Program-made: the position numbers and the translations under genes
In this document: positions 17,739-25,753 of the stretch, in pieces
How the letters are laid out: every line of letters starts with the position of its first letter
Position numbering within the stretch: the stretch's first letter is position 1
The notes under the pieces: model-generated
What the model was told of the DNA's origin: nothing
Databases searched by the model: none
What the model saw: the letters and a program-made list of their open reading frames with translations, nothing else
Source of the DNA: JAHFLF01 sp964560145
GTDB taxonomy: Bacteria; Patescibacteriota; Minisyncoccia; UBA6257; 1-14-0-10-44-23
Direction of reading: 5' to 3'
DNA length: 39,757 nt
Assembly: GCA_964560145.1 (NCBI GenBank)
Contig: CAZLKS010000005.1
Location: forward strand, 1-39,757

Positions 17739-18166
17739 ATAGGCTTGATAATAACGCCGCGTTCTTTTCCTTCACCGATACTCTCCGTTTTAACGTCAGG
17801 GCGAATGGCCAGCTCTACGTGAATAAGGCGACGCTCATAAGCATTCATTGCAGGCAGCTTAACCTCTTGTTTAGTTGCGGCAGCTTTTTGTGCAGCAGCT
17901 TTAGCCAACTCGAGAATAAGTCGCTCTCGCTCTTTGCGATAGTTATTGATATCGACAATGTATGATTCTTGCTTGTCACGCCGGGCAATAACTGAAACGA
18001 GATACTTAAACTCATGCACGAGGTCTGGTAGAAGCTTCGCAAACCACTCCTCTTCATCAACGGTTATGTTGATGCTGCGATTTGACTCGTCGATTTCAAC
18101 GGTTGTGTTACGAAGATTTAAGTAACCGACGATTTTCTTAATCTTTTCCGGTAGCTTGTGCTCCAT
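17735..18166 (-). CDS. jag: Jag/KhpB-like R3H-domain RNA-binding protein
   Basis: 143 aa. The C-terminal half holds an R3H-type domain (NAYERRLIHVELAIRPDVKTESIGEG, with R-x3-H), which binds single-stranded nucleic acid. The N-terminal part (IEIDESNRSINITVDEEEWF..., LPDLVHEFKYLV) fits a KH-like domain. The protein is shorter than Bacillus SpoIIIJ-associated proteins because the N-terminal Jag domain is missing. Its start overlaps yidC by 29 bp, the standard rpmH-rnpA-yidC-jag order, and in Firmicutes the homologue controls cell elongation with KhpA. Confidence 0.85.
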   Translation of the reverse strand: MEHKLPEKIKKIVGYLNLRNTTVEIDESNRSINITVDEEEWFAKLLPDLVHEFKYLVSVIARRDKQESYIVDINNYRKERERLILELAKAAAQKAAATKQEVKLPAMNAYERRLIHVELAIRPDVKTESIGEGKERGVIIKPI

Positions 18167-18845
18167 AAAGTTGTTTATTGATTAGTAACTGTTGGAAAAT
18201 TGAGAAAACGGAGGTGGTGAGCCAGTAGAGTCCGATTGCGGCTGGAAGCTTTGGCAGAATCAACAAGGTTAAGAGGGGACCCATGTACATCATATACTTC
18301 ATCATCGGAGCGGCATTGCCGCTCGTCTGCTTAGCCATCGCGGTCTTGCTCTGATAGTACTGGGCAATCACCGCTAATGCAACAATAACCATGCTTGGCT
18401 GGCTGATGTCGAGTATTCCCAAGAACTGATGATTAACCACCTCTGGAGCACTCACAAAACTATACAGGTTCTTAAATGCCTCCTCGTTAAGCCCCTGCAA
18501 GAAGATTCGATAGATTGCTATCAAGAGGGGAAGCTGCGCAAACACATATAAAATAGAAGAGAACGGATTAACTTTATTGCGCTTATACACGTCCATAAGC
18601 GCCCTTGCCTGCTTTTCTTTGTCGCCTTTGTTCTCTTGCTGTGCCTTGGTAATTTCCGGCTGAATCTTCTGCATGACCATCTGGCTCTTCAGCCCTTTAT
18701 AAAAGATGGGGTATAAGGCAAAACGAACTACGATAGTTAGGGCTATGATAGCCAACCCAAGATCGGCAAAGGTAACATACTTATAGAGCACCACGAGTAG
18801 GTTGAAAAGCGGCTGAGTCAGAATTAAATGGAAAAGAGTGCTCAT
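18138..18845 (-). CDS. yidC: YidC/Oxa1 membrane protein insertase, short form
   Basis: 235 aa. It inserts membrane proteins alone or with Sec. It shows the conserved Oxa1/YidC core: a first helix with FADLGLAIIALTIVVRFALYP, including the conserved arginine in the hydrophilic groove, then the charged helical hairpin (QMVMQKIQPEITKAQQENKGDK), and the later helices with NPFSSILYVFAQLPLLIAIYRIF and LPAAIGLYWLTTSVFSIFQQ. The large periplasmic domain of Proteobacteria is absent, as in Gram-positives and Patescibacteria. The start overlaps the rnpA stop (ATGA), indicating translational coupling. Confidence 0.95.
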   Translation of the reverse strand: MSTLFHLILTQPLFNLLVVLYKYVTFADLGLAIIALTIVVRFALYPIFYKGLKSQMVMQKIQPEITKAQQENKGDKEKQARALMDVYKRNKVNPFSSILYVFAQLPLLIAIYRIFLQGLNEEAFKNLYSFVSAPEVVNHQFLGILDISQPSMVIVALAVIAQYYQSKTAMAKQTSGNAAPMMKYMMYMGPLLTLLILPKLPAAIGLYWLTTSVFSIFQQLLINKQLYGAQATGKD

Positions 18846-19165
18846 GAAGTAGAAGTAATCAAATTTTTAAGTTCCTTAATCATACCATCATGAACATCAT
18901 TCTCATACACTGGCGACTGAGCGATAATCAGGTAATCGGCTATTGTGAGGTTGGACAAAACCTTGCCAACCTCGCGATACACTAAGCGCTTGAGAGCGTT
19001 TCGCTGAGTAGCCTTTGGCTGAACTTTGGTGCTAACGATAACACTCGCCCGAGAGTAGGGAAGTGCCGTTTTGAATATTTTTACACAAAAATACCGGCCC
19101 CGACGACTGGCCCCTTTCAGCGAGGCAACAGTTTGAACGGGCAGCCGGTACTTTTTAGCTAACAT
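18842..19165 (-). CDS. rnpA: Ribonuclease P protein component
   Basis: 107 aa. The protein subunit of RNase P helps the catalytic RNA trim the 5' leader of pre-tRNA. The family signature is seen as QRNALKRLVYREVGKVL (the RNR motif), with the preceding SRASVIVSTKVQPKAT strand. It starts 5 bp after the rpmH stop and overlaps yidC. The RNA subunit gene (rnpB) is not recognised in the window. Confidence 0.93.
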   Translation of the reverse strand: MLAKKYRLPVQTVASLKGASRRGRYFCVKIFKTALPYSRASVIVSTKVQPKATQRNALKRLVYREVGKVLSNLTIADYLIIAQSPVYENDVHDGMIKELKNLITSTS

Positions 19166-19170
19166 GGGAA

Positions 19171-19305
19171 TTAGACAGTGAGCTTCTTGCGTCCCTTGCT
19201 GCGACGAGATTTAAGTACTCTGCGTCCGACTAAGGTACGGCTGCGCTTCAAAAATCCGTGAGTGCGCGCTCTTTTAAGTTTGCTTGGCTGGTAGGTTTTG
19301 CTCAT
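19171..19305 (-). CDS. rpmH: 50S ribosomal protein L34
   Basis: 44 aa, MSKTYQPSKLKRARTHGFLK followed by the usual arginine- and lysine-rich end (RSRTLVGRRVLKSRRSKGRK, then KLTV). This is the full normal length of bacterial L34, a small basic protein of the large ribosomal subunit. It is the first gene of the leftward rpmH-rnpA-yidC-jag operon next to the origin and has a good promoter at 19339-19367. Confidence 0.97.
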   Translation of the reverse strand: MSKTYQPSKLKRARTHGFLKRSRTLVGRRVLKSRRSKGRKKLTV

Positions 19306-19338
19306 ACGTTTTTAATTGATAGCTAAAGGATGTCCTAG

Positions 19339-19367
19339 ATACTACCTTAAAAAAAATGTTTTGACAA
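19339..19367 (-). promoter_or_regulatory. Promoter of the rpmH-rnpA-yidC-jag operon
   Basis: On the minus strand TTGTCA (19362-19367) and TAGTAT (19339-19344) are separated by 17 bp, a good sigma-70-type promoter. The transcript would start about 27 nt upstream of rpmH. Confidence 0.75.
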
Positions 19368-19441
19368 GAGGCTTTACTCTTCTCGCCGCGAGTAATATAG
19401 TTATCCACAGGCTTTGCACATCTTGTTAGTTATTTGAGTGT

Positions 19442-19469
19442 TTGACGGAGCAGCGAATCAACCTACAAT
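19442..19469 (+). promoter_or_regulatory. Promoter of dnaA
   Basis: TTGACG (19442-19447) and TACAAT (19464-19469) with a 16-bp spacer. The expected start is near 19476, giving a 40-nt leader with a weak AAGGG before the ATG. The DnaA box at 19401 lies 33 bp upstream of the -35, where DnaA could autoregulate. Confidence 0.7.
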
Positions 19470-19515
19470 TAAAGAACTGTCTTTGTTTTTGTGATTTAAA
19501 AGGGCCAATAAAACT

Positions 19516-20940
19516 ATGATGTACGACGAAAATGCCTCCGCCGACAGCGTCCTCGCGCAAGAAGTAGTTATTACCGACGAAACAATCCTGGAGGGAATCT
19601 GGCAGGCGGCACTAGGGGAGATTGAGGTCCAAGTATCCCGTCCAAACTTTGTTACCTGGTTTAAGAACAGTCGTTTTATACATAAGAAGGGGAATGCTGC
19701 ATGCATTGGCCTCCCGAACAATTTTGCTAAAGAGTGGATTGAGAACAAGTATGCAAAAGTAGTTCTTGGGGCGCTGCGCGCATTAGAAGAAAGCATTACT
19801 AAGGTTGATTTTGTTGTAGTGAGCAGCAAGAACACTCCGCCAGCACGAAACAAAACCACTAAGCAGGCTGTTGTTGAGGAGCAATTAACTTTTCCTGAAT
19901 TCAAGATAAACCCAGAAACGGGATTAAATCCGCGATATTCGCTCAACTCCTACATTGTTGGTAAGTCGAATGAATTAGCGCACGCAGCTGCGACTGCAAT
20001 CATTGATGATATTGGCAGAAAGTATAACCCTCTCTTCATCTATGGAGGGGTGGGCCTTGGAAAAACCCATTTGATGCAAGCGGTTGGAAACGAGATTCAC
20101 GCTAAATATAAAGGTAAGGTGAAGGTTAAGTACACTTCGGCCGAGAAATTCACGAATGATGTTATTTGGGCAATAAAAAATCGCCGAATGGAAACGATTA
20201 AGGATAAATATCGCTTAGTCGATGTTCTTATTATCGACGATATTCAATTCATAATCGGCAAACAGGCAACTGAGGAGGAGTTCTTCCACACGTTCAACGC
20301 CCTTCATGAAAATAACAAGCAGATAATTATCTCCTCTGATAAGCCGCCAAAGTTCATGCCGGAGCTCGCAGAACGTCTTCGCTCGCGCTTCGAAGGTGGC
20401 ATGCTTGTCGACATCGCTTATCCGGATTATGAGCTGCGTTATGCCGTACTGAAGACAAAGGCTCAAGAAAGGGGGATGGACCTCTCTGACGAGGTCTTAG
20501 AAGTGCTTGCCAATCGTATACAACGAACACTCAGAGAGCTTGAGGGTATTCTTAATAAAATTCTTTTCTATCAACGAGCAAAGCAGGCAACTATTACCAC
20601 TCGCCTCGTTGAAGAGATTTTGGCTGAGATTCTGCAAGAACCAACCCGAAGCATCAATCCGAACGCAGTTATTCGAGCCGTAGCAGAATCTTTCGAAATT
20701 GCGATTGCGGATATCGTTGGTTCATCGCGAAAGCGTGAGCTTGTCGGCCCACGTCAGATTGCCATGTTTCTTTTACGAGACATGCTCGACCTCTCCTACC
20801 CAAACATCGGAGAGCGGATGGGTAAACGAGACCACACGACCGCTTTATATGCTTACGAAAAAATTGCCCAAGAGATAAACAAGAACCAGGCACTGAACCA
20901 AAAGGTGATTGCGATACGTGAGTTAATAAGTAAGGAATAA
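19516..20940 (+). CDS. dnaA: Chromosomal replication initiator DnaA
   Basis: 474 aa, full length. The N-terminal DnaB/DnaD-contact domain I (about 15-100, with WFKNSRFI) is followed by a linker and then by the AAA+ domain: FNPRYSLNSYIVGKSNELA-like entry, Walker A GGVGLGKTHLMQAVG (about 178-192), Walker B VLIIDDIQF and the sensor RLRSRFEGGM. Domain IV ends with the DNA-binding signature GKRDHTTALYAYEKI, which reads DnaA boxes. It initiates replication by ATP-dependent oligomerisation at oriC. The ATG at 19519 is an equally possible start. dnaN follows after a 213-bp gap. Confidence 0.98.
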   Translation: MMYDENASADSVLAQEVVITDETILEGIWQAALGEIEVQVSRPNFVTWFKNSRFIHKKGNAACIGLPNNFAKEWIENKYAKVVLGALRALEESITKVDFVVVSSKNTPPARNKTTKQAVVEEQLTFPEFKINPETGLNPRYSLNSYIVGKSNELAHAAATAIIDDIGRKYNPLFIYGGVGLGKTHLMQAVGNEIHAKYKGKVKVKYTSAEKFTNDVIWAIKNRRMETIKDKYRLVDVLIIDDIQFIIGKQATEEEFFHTFNALHENNKQIIISSDKPPKFMPELAERLRSRFEGGMLVDIAYPDYELRYAVLKTKAQERGMDLSDEVLEVLANRIQRTLRELEGILNKILFYQRAKQATITTRLVEEILAEILQEPTRSINPNAVIRAVAESFEIAIADIVGSSRKRELVGPRQIAMFLLRDMLDLSYPNIGERMGKRDHTTALYAYEKIAQEINKNQALNQKVIAIRELISKE

Positions 20941-21153
20941 GGTGTGCATAAGTGGTGTATACGTAGTGGTAAAAAAGAGTAACCTGAAATCAGTTTAAAG
21001 ATACCCGCTACTACTCCACACCTCCATCCACAGTTATTAACAAGTATCGAAGCCGGAGCGACAGCTAAAAATGTAATACTGATAAGGTTCGTTTGATCTC
21101 TTTTTTCTTATCCACATATTCACACCCACTTACTAACACTACTATTTCTTTTT
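20941..21153. other. dnaA-dnaN spacer with DnaA boxes, candidate oriC
   Basis: 213 bp with no gene. It holds a perfect DnaA box TTATCCACA (21108-21116), a near-match in the opposite direction TGTGCATAA (20943-20951, one mismatch), a looser CCATCCACA (21024-21032) and AT-rich stretches. The boxes and AT-rich DNA make this at least as good an origin candidate as the gap upstream of dnaA. A TAATACT word near 21075 could be the dnaN -10. Confidence 0.65.
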
Positions 21154-22266
21154 ATGAAATTAATAATACTTAGAAGCAATCTGAAAGACGGACTCTCTGC
21201 TTTGGAACGGGCAGTTATGGATAATGTAAATTTACCAATTCTTAAAAACATTGTTCTTAAGGCGGATACGCGAGTAACCTTACAAGCAACTAATCTTGAA
21301 ATCGGTATCACCTATCAAACGAACGCCAAGATAAACGAACCGGGCTCACTTACTATCCCGTTTGCACCGCTACAGAGCATTATTCAAAACAGCACAAGCG
21401 AACGAATTGTTTTAGATGCCACCGGTAGCGTTTTAACGGTAAAAACAGACAACTACGAAGCGAAGATTCAAGGATTGGCGGTTGAGGAATTTCCTATCAT
21501 ACCAAGCCTCGACGCGGAGGCTCAGTCTATCGAGATGACTAGCGGAGTCTTTAAGCAGGCGATGGTACAGATTAGCGGAGCGTCGGCCACAAACGACCTT
21601 AAACCAGAGCTCAATAGTATTCTTTTTGATTTTCAAAGCGGTACCTTAAAATGTGCTGCAACCGACGGTTTTCGATTGGCTGAGAAGAACTTCCCCCAGA
21701 ATACTTTTGCCGCTTCGAACACCGAGGTCTTAAAAGCCCTTGTGCCGCTTAAAACAGTTCAAGAGGTGGTTCGTATGTTTCCTGATGACGAACAGCTCAC
21801 CATAGCTTTTGACGCGAACCAGGTGCTGTTTAAAGCCAAAGACGTAAATCTCATTTCTCGTCTTATCGATGGTGCGTATCCAGATTATGCAGCAATTATT
21901 CCGAAGCAGCTTGCACTTGAACTGACGCTTGAGCGGGAACAGCTCGCAGCAGCAATTAAACTCGTGAGTAATTTTTCCGGCAGAGCCAGTGATGTTCGTT
22001 TGAAAATGTCTGAGAGCGCCGCGGAGCTCGAGGTGTTTGCGGCCAATCAACTCGTAGGAGAGAACGAATACAAAGTCCCCATCAAAAAACAAAAAGGAGC
22101 GGGTGTTAAAGAGATATTATTTAACTGGCGTTATTTACTCGATGGAATTCGCGCACTACCCGGAGCCTCTATCACCCTCGGTTTAAACGGAGAAGGGAAG
22201 CCGGTGCTCATCAAGCCAACCGATGATGATTCGGTTTTCTATATTGTGATGCCGATACAAAACTAA
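21154..22266 (+). CDS. dnaN: DNA polymerase III beta subunit (sliding clamp)
   Basis: 370 aa, the usual length for the ring-forming processivity clamp, which tethers replicase and repair enzymes to DNA. It has the three-fold domain layout, with LKDGLSALERAVMDNVNLPILKNI at the start, FDFQSGTLKCAATDGFRLA in the middle and KPVLIKPTDDDSVFYIVMPI at the end, the last being the characteristic C-terminus that builds the partner-binding pocket. No SD is seen before the ATG. It lies downstream of dnaA in the common dnaA-dnaN order. No terminator is obvious after it; a short CTTACT/AGTAAG hairpin is at 22291-22305. Confidence 0.97.
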   Translation: MKLIILRSNLKDGLSALERAVMDNVNLPILKNIVLKADTRVTLQATNLEIGITYQTNAKINEPGSLTIPFAPLQSIIQNSTSERIVLDATGSVLTVKTDNYEAKIQGLAVEEFPIIPSLDAEAQSIEMTSGVFKQAMVQISGASATNDLKPELNSILFDFQSGTLKCAATDGFRLAEKNFPQNTFAASNTEVLKALVPLKTVQEVVRMFPDDEQLTIAFDANQVLFKAKDVNLISRLIDGAYPDYAAIIPKQLALELTLEREQLAAAIKLVSNFSGRASDVRLKMSESAAELEVFAANQLVGENEYKVPIKKQKGAGVKEILFNWRYLLDGIRALPGASITLGLNGEGKPVLIKPTDDDSVFYIVMPIQN

Positions 22267-22318
22267 TCTTTCGGCGCCACTCTCTTCGGTCTTACTCAGA
22301 GTAAGTATGGCGAGTCGA

Positions 22319-24781
22319 TTATCGGTATACCACCACCTCTTTTGAAAGCACCTGACCGGTGATGTCCGTTGCTGTCACGCGGAGTACGTTTTGCGGATTC
22401 GTTGAGCCGGTCGAGAGGATGTTCTTGTAGCTAATGGCAGTTCCGAGTTCGCCGCTTCGAGAGTCTATCAACTGGTCATTAAAGAACACCTGTATTCCAA
22501 TTATCTGTTTTTGTGACGCAACCTCCGCGTTTATAAATATCTGTCCATCCTTGATGAAAGAGCCCATAAGTGGAGAGAGGATGACAACTGAGCCACTCGA
22601 CACTTCATTTGAGGTATCAACTAAAACAGCGTCTGGCGGCAAAGGTTGGTTGTAGTTAACGCCAAGTTGAATCCCTGGAATTGTTGAGGTCGCCCAACCC
22701 AAGACTCCCTGTTCCCAGGAGGCAAACTGCGAGTCGGTCTCTGGGTGGGTTGGCTGTGGACCAAGCGGATTACGCTTATCAACGTAATAAAGAATGTCAT
22801 GGATTTGTCGATAGAGTCCGCCGGCACTCTGATACGTGGCAATGTGCTGACCATTGAGCATCGGCTTTGAGCTTGTTAGAGGATCGGCTGACGCAAATGG
22901 CTCAGATGGAAAACGTGGAAGAGCGTCGCGCATAAAAGCATTCAAGATTGGCACTGCGGCAAGGATGCTGCCACCCCTTCGCTCCATCGGGGTGTTGTCG
23001 TTGTTCCCAGCCCAAACACCGGCGACAATCGTCGGGGTGTAGCCAACCGACCAGGCATCGCGATAATCATTTGTCGTACCAGTCTTAAGCGCAACGTCGT
23101 ATCCGGGATACAATGTGAGACCAAGGCTGCTACTAAAAAGGGGAGCGCGAGCATCTTTGTCTGACAAGATATCGTTAATGATTCGCGTGAACTGCGGCTC
23201 AATAACCGGCTCAGCAGTATCGCGATATTCTTCGAGAACCTTCCCGTCTTGGTCGGTTACTGAAAGAATGATGTGCTGGTCATGGCGAACTCCTTCTTGT
23301 GCAAGGACCGAATAGGCGCCAACAAGCTCTTGTAGAAGCACCTCGCCACCTCCGAGGACAAGAGAAAGACCAAAGCGGCTGCGGTCAGTTAATGTATTGA
23401 TTCCAAACGATTGCAGCAACTTTAAGAAAGTGTCGACACCAACTAAATACAGCGCTTTAACTGCGGGTACGTTGATTGATTGCGCGAGGGCGCTGCGGAA
23501 GTTCGTCGGACCACGGAAGATGCCATCGTAGTTTTCAGGGGAGTAGCTCTTGGTTGGGTCGTCGGACGCGTTGAACTCCGTTTTTGTATCAAACAGTATG
23601 GTTTTTTCTGGGTAGCCAGCACGTAGTGCTGCTAAGTACACAAAAGGTTTCAGTGCGGAACCAGGCTGTCTAAGCCCTTGCGTTGCCACATTGAACTGTC
23701 CATCGATTTCTTTGTCGAAGAAATTGCGCGAGCCAACCATAGCCAAGATTTGTCCGGTCTTTGGGTCTTGTGCAACCAAGGCGGCATTTGTTCCTTTATA
23801 TAACTCGGTGTTCCGAGCCGCACCAGCAGCGACGGCCTTCTCAGCGGCGGCTTGTAGGTCGGTGTCGAGCGTGGTGATGACCTTTAGTCCGGCTCGACTC
23901 ACGTATTCTTCTCCGTACTGGTCATTCAGATACTGCTTCACTGCTAAAACAAAGTGTGCTCCGTTTGAAAGGTTCTGAATGCGGCTAAAAACCAGTTCTT
24001 GTTTGTTGGCTGCGGCTCGCTCCGCTTCGGTAATGAAGCCTAAGTCAGCCATTCTTTGCAGTACGAGGCTCTTTCGAGCGAGCAGGTCTTTTACATGAGA
24101 GCCGAACGGATCGTAGTAGCTCGGAGCCTGCGGCAGACTTGCGAGTAATGCTGTTTCGCCAAGTGTTAAGTCAAGTGCTGTCTTTTGGAAATAGGTCTGT
24201 GCAGCAGATTCGATACCGTAAGCGTTGTTGCCATAAGGAATTTGGTTAAGATATAGCTCTAGAATCTGATCCTTGGTAAAAGCCCTTTCGAGCTTGTATG
24301 AAATAAAGACCTCTTTGAGTTTTCGGGTATACGTACGTTCATCGCTCAAAAAAGCCTTCTTTGCCAATTGCTGCGTTATGGTTGAGCCACCTTGCGATAC
24401 TTTGCCGTTTTTAAGGTTGGCGAAAAGAGCTCGTAAGATTCCTTTTATATCTAAGGCTGAGTGGTCGTAAAACGAACCGTCTTCAATCGCAATAGTAGCC
24501 TGTTTGAGATGGTCGGGAATCTTCTCGAATGGAATAATCGTCCGGCGCTCCTCTCCATAAACTTCATACAGAAGTTTTGTTCCAGTTCGGTCATAAATCT
24601 TGGTTGATTCACTAACTTGGCGGTTCTGTAGGAGGTCAAGAGAGGGGAGGCTGCTGATAACCGTAATCAACAGTAATCCACCAGCAAGTAAGCCAGCCGC
24701 CAGCAGGATGAGGCCAGACCAGAAGATTTTTCGCAAACGGGCTTGGCGAGGAGAGAGGTGTCTATTATGGGCTAAAGTCAT
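22319..24781 (-). CDS. Class A penicillin-binding protein (PBP1A type)
   Basis: 820 aa. This bifunctional enzyme makes peptidoglycan: an N-terminal cytoplasmic tail and membrane helix (about 19-45), then a GT51 glycosyltransferase domain with IAIEDGSFYDHSALD (about 97-111) and GGSTITQQLAKKAF, then a transpeptidase domain with SALK (catalytic Ser about 375), SIN and KTGT (about 565). The C-terminus is a small beta domain (VVILSPLMGSFIKDGQIFINAEV), probably immunoglobulin-like. The frame is open to 24817, but that would read through a terminator hairpin, so I use the ATG at 24781. A TAAAACT word lies about 7 nt before it, suggesting a leaderless mRNA. Confidence 0.95.
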   Translation of the reverse strand: MTLAHNRHLSPRQARLRKIFWSGLILLAAGLLAGGLLLITVISSLPSLDLLQNRQVSESTKIYDRTGTKLLYEVYGEERRTIIPFEKIPDHLKQATIAIEDGSFYDHSALDIKGILRALFANLKNGKVSQGGSTITQQLAKKAFLSDERTYTRKLKEVFISYKLERAFTKDQILELYLNQIPYGNNAYGIESAAQTYFQKTALDLTLGETALLASLPQAPSYYDPFGSHVKDLLARKSLVLQRMADLGFITEAERAAANKQELVFSRIQNLSNGAHFVLAVKQYLNDQYGEEYVSRAGLKVITTLDTDLQAAAEKAVAAGAARNTELYKGTNAALVAQDPKTGQILAMVGSRNFFDKEIDGQFNVATQGLRQPGSALKPFVYLAALRAGYPEKTILFDTKTEFNASDDPTKSYSPENYDGIFRGPTNFRSALAQSINVPAVKALYLVGVDTFLKLLQSFGINTLTDRSRFGLSLVLGGGEVLLQELVGAYSVLAQEGVRHDQHIILSVTDQDGKVLEEYRDTAEPVIEPQFTRIINDILSDKDARAPLFSSSLGLTLYPGYDVALKTGTTNDYRDAWSVGYTPTIVAGVWAGNNDNTPMERRGGSILAAVPILNAFMRDALPRFPSEPFASADPLTSSKPMLNGQHIATYQSAGGLYRQIHDILYYVDKRNPLGPQPTHPETDSQFASWEQGVLGWATSTIPGIQLGVNYNQPLPPDAVLVDTSNEVSSGSVVILSPLMGSFIKDGQIFINAEVASQKQIIGIQVFFNDQLIDSRSGELGTAISYKNILSTGSTNPQNVLRVTATDITGQVLSKEVVVYR

Positions 24782-24810
24782 ACATCCAGTTTTACCATTT
24801 TTGAGGACAA

Positions 24811-24842
24811 AATACAAAGAACCCCGTAGGGTTCTTTGTATT
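24811..24842 (-). terminator. Terminator of the small acidic protein gene
   Basis: A perfect 14-bp stem (24811-24824 with 24829-24842) with a CGTA loop, followed on the minus strand by TTTTG and on the plus strand by TTAG. It sits between the acidic protein gene and the penicillin-binding protein gene and separates the two transcripts. Confidence 0.85.
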
Positions 24843-24846
24843 TTAG

Positions 24847-25029
24847 CTAAGCCGTTTCTTCTGGTTCGGTGTCGTCTCCTTCGATTTCGAAACCATCAAG
24901 ATCCTCATCGTCTTCGTCATCACCAAAGTCATCCTCATCATCTTTTGTGAGGTCATCCTCATCATCAGAGAAAGAGATAACTGGGTTAATGAGCGTCTTC
25001 TCTAGTTCAAGCAAGGTGCTTAGTGCCAT
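24847..25029 (-). CDS. Small, highly acidic protein
   Basis: 60 aa, not recognised. A helical N-terminus (MALSTLLELEKTLINPVISF) is followed by a tail that is almost entirely Asp and Glu (SDDEDDLTKDDEDDFGDDED and more). The gene has its own strong promoter (TTGACA-16-TATAAT) and a perfect terminator, so it is probably abundant. The tail recalls RNA polymerase delta-like or histone-chaperone-like acidic tails, but there is no homology I can claim. The upstream TTG at 25041 in the same frame (MKKTM...) is a less likely start. Confidence 0.72.
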   Translation of the reverse strand: MALSTLLELEKTLINPVISFSDDEDDLTKDDEDDFGDDEDDEDLDGFEIEGDDTEPEETA

Positions 25030-25083
25030 AGTTTTTTTCAAAAGTGCGACCTTTCGGATGTCTTAAGTAATTCAATGTTGACT

Positions 25084-25111
25084 ATTATAGGGAACAGAAG
25101 ACTGCTGTCAA
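25084..25111 (-). promoter_or_regulatory. Strong promoter of the small acidic protein
   Basis: On the minus strand a consensus TTGACA (25106-25111) and a consensus TATAAT (25084-25089) are separated by 16 bp. The start point would be near 25077, giving a leader of about 48 nt. This is the closest match to the sigma-70 consensus in the window. Confidence 0.85.
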
Positions 25112-25148
25112 CCCCACGAAAGAGCAGTTTCTGTTGATAACCAAAAGA

Positions 25149-25625
25149 CTAGTAGCGAAGTCTGCTTAGGCCGGCGGTGGCGATGGCAATAGCGAGCGCA
25201 TCGGCGGCATTGTCATCACCAGCTAATTTCTTGATGCCCAGTATCTGGGCAACCATCTTTGCCACCATCTGCTTATCTGCTCCACCATAATTAGTAACCG
25301 CAACTTTAACCTCATTTGGCGTAATCTCGAAAGGGACGAGGTTGTGGTGCAAGAGCGTTAATAATATAACGCCGCGGGCATGCGCCACTTCGAAGGCGGT
25401 TTTTTTGTTCTTTGCCAAGAACAGTTTCTCTACGCCCGCCACCGCTGGCTGATGTTTTCGGAGTATCTCCGACAAAAAATTCTCAAGTAAGACGAGTTTC
25501 CCTGAGAGAGTATCTGCTTTAATAGCAGTTGTTCCATACTCAATGGTCGTGAGGGTGCCAGCCACGTCATCGATGACAGCATATCCCATCGAGGTGCTAC
25601 CAGGGTCTATACCAATAATTCTCAT
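25149..25625 (-). CDS. ruvC: Holliday junction resolvase RuvC
   Basis: 158 aa. RuvC cuts Holliday junctions symmetrically as part of RuvABC. The RNase H-like fold shows the first catalytic aspartate in MRIIGIDPGSTSMGYA (Asp7), a glutamate in AGVEKLFLAKNKKTAFEVA, and the final acidic pair in DNAADALAIAIA. It is downstream of yebC on the same strand, as in many bacteria, with a palindromic repeat filling the 98-bp gap and ending 2 bp from its ATG. ruvB is located 6 kb away, and ruvA is not in the window. Confidence 0.95.
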   Translation of the reverse strand: MRIIGIDPGSTSMGYAVIDDVAGTLTTIEYGTTAIKADTLSGKLVLLENFLSEILRKHQPAVAGVEKLFLAKNKKTAFEVAHARGVILLTLLHHNLVPFEITPNEVKVAVTNYGGADKQMVAKMVAQILGIKKLAGDDNAADALAIAIATAGLSRLRY

Positions 25626-25627
25626 AA

Positions 25628-25753
25628 GTAATCGCGAACAATGCTAATTAAAAAACTGGTAATGATGCGAATAAAGACGTGAACGAACGGGTGATTGAGT
25701 TTCTGTGTTTATTCGCATTATTGCTAAACCTCATTCGCAATGTTCGCGATTAC
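25628..25753. repeat. Family 1 palindromic repeat in the yebC-ruvC gap
   Basis: Left arm TAATCGCGAACAATGCTAAT then GGTAATGATGCGAATAAA; right arm TTTATTCGCATTATT then ATTCGCAATGTTCGCGATTA, about 126 bp in all. The right arm overlaps the last ten codons of yebC including its stop, and the left edge is 2 bp from the ruvC start. It is therefore in the mRNA of a likely yebC-ruvC operon, where it could fold as a long hairpin. Confidence 0.85.

Larger units (their letters stand above)
19306..19515. other. rpmH-dnaA intergenic region, likely part of oriC
   Basis: A 210-bp gap between divergent rpmH and dnaA, the classical place for a bacterial origin. It holds a perfect DnaA box, TTATCCACA (19401-19409), an A-run (19349-19356) and the two divergent promoters. 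A second set of boxes lies beyond dnaA at 20943-21116. Whether unwinding happens here or in the dnaA-dnaN gap cannot be decided from sequence alone. Confidence 0.7.
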
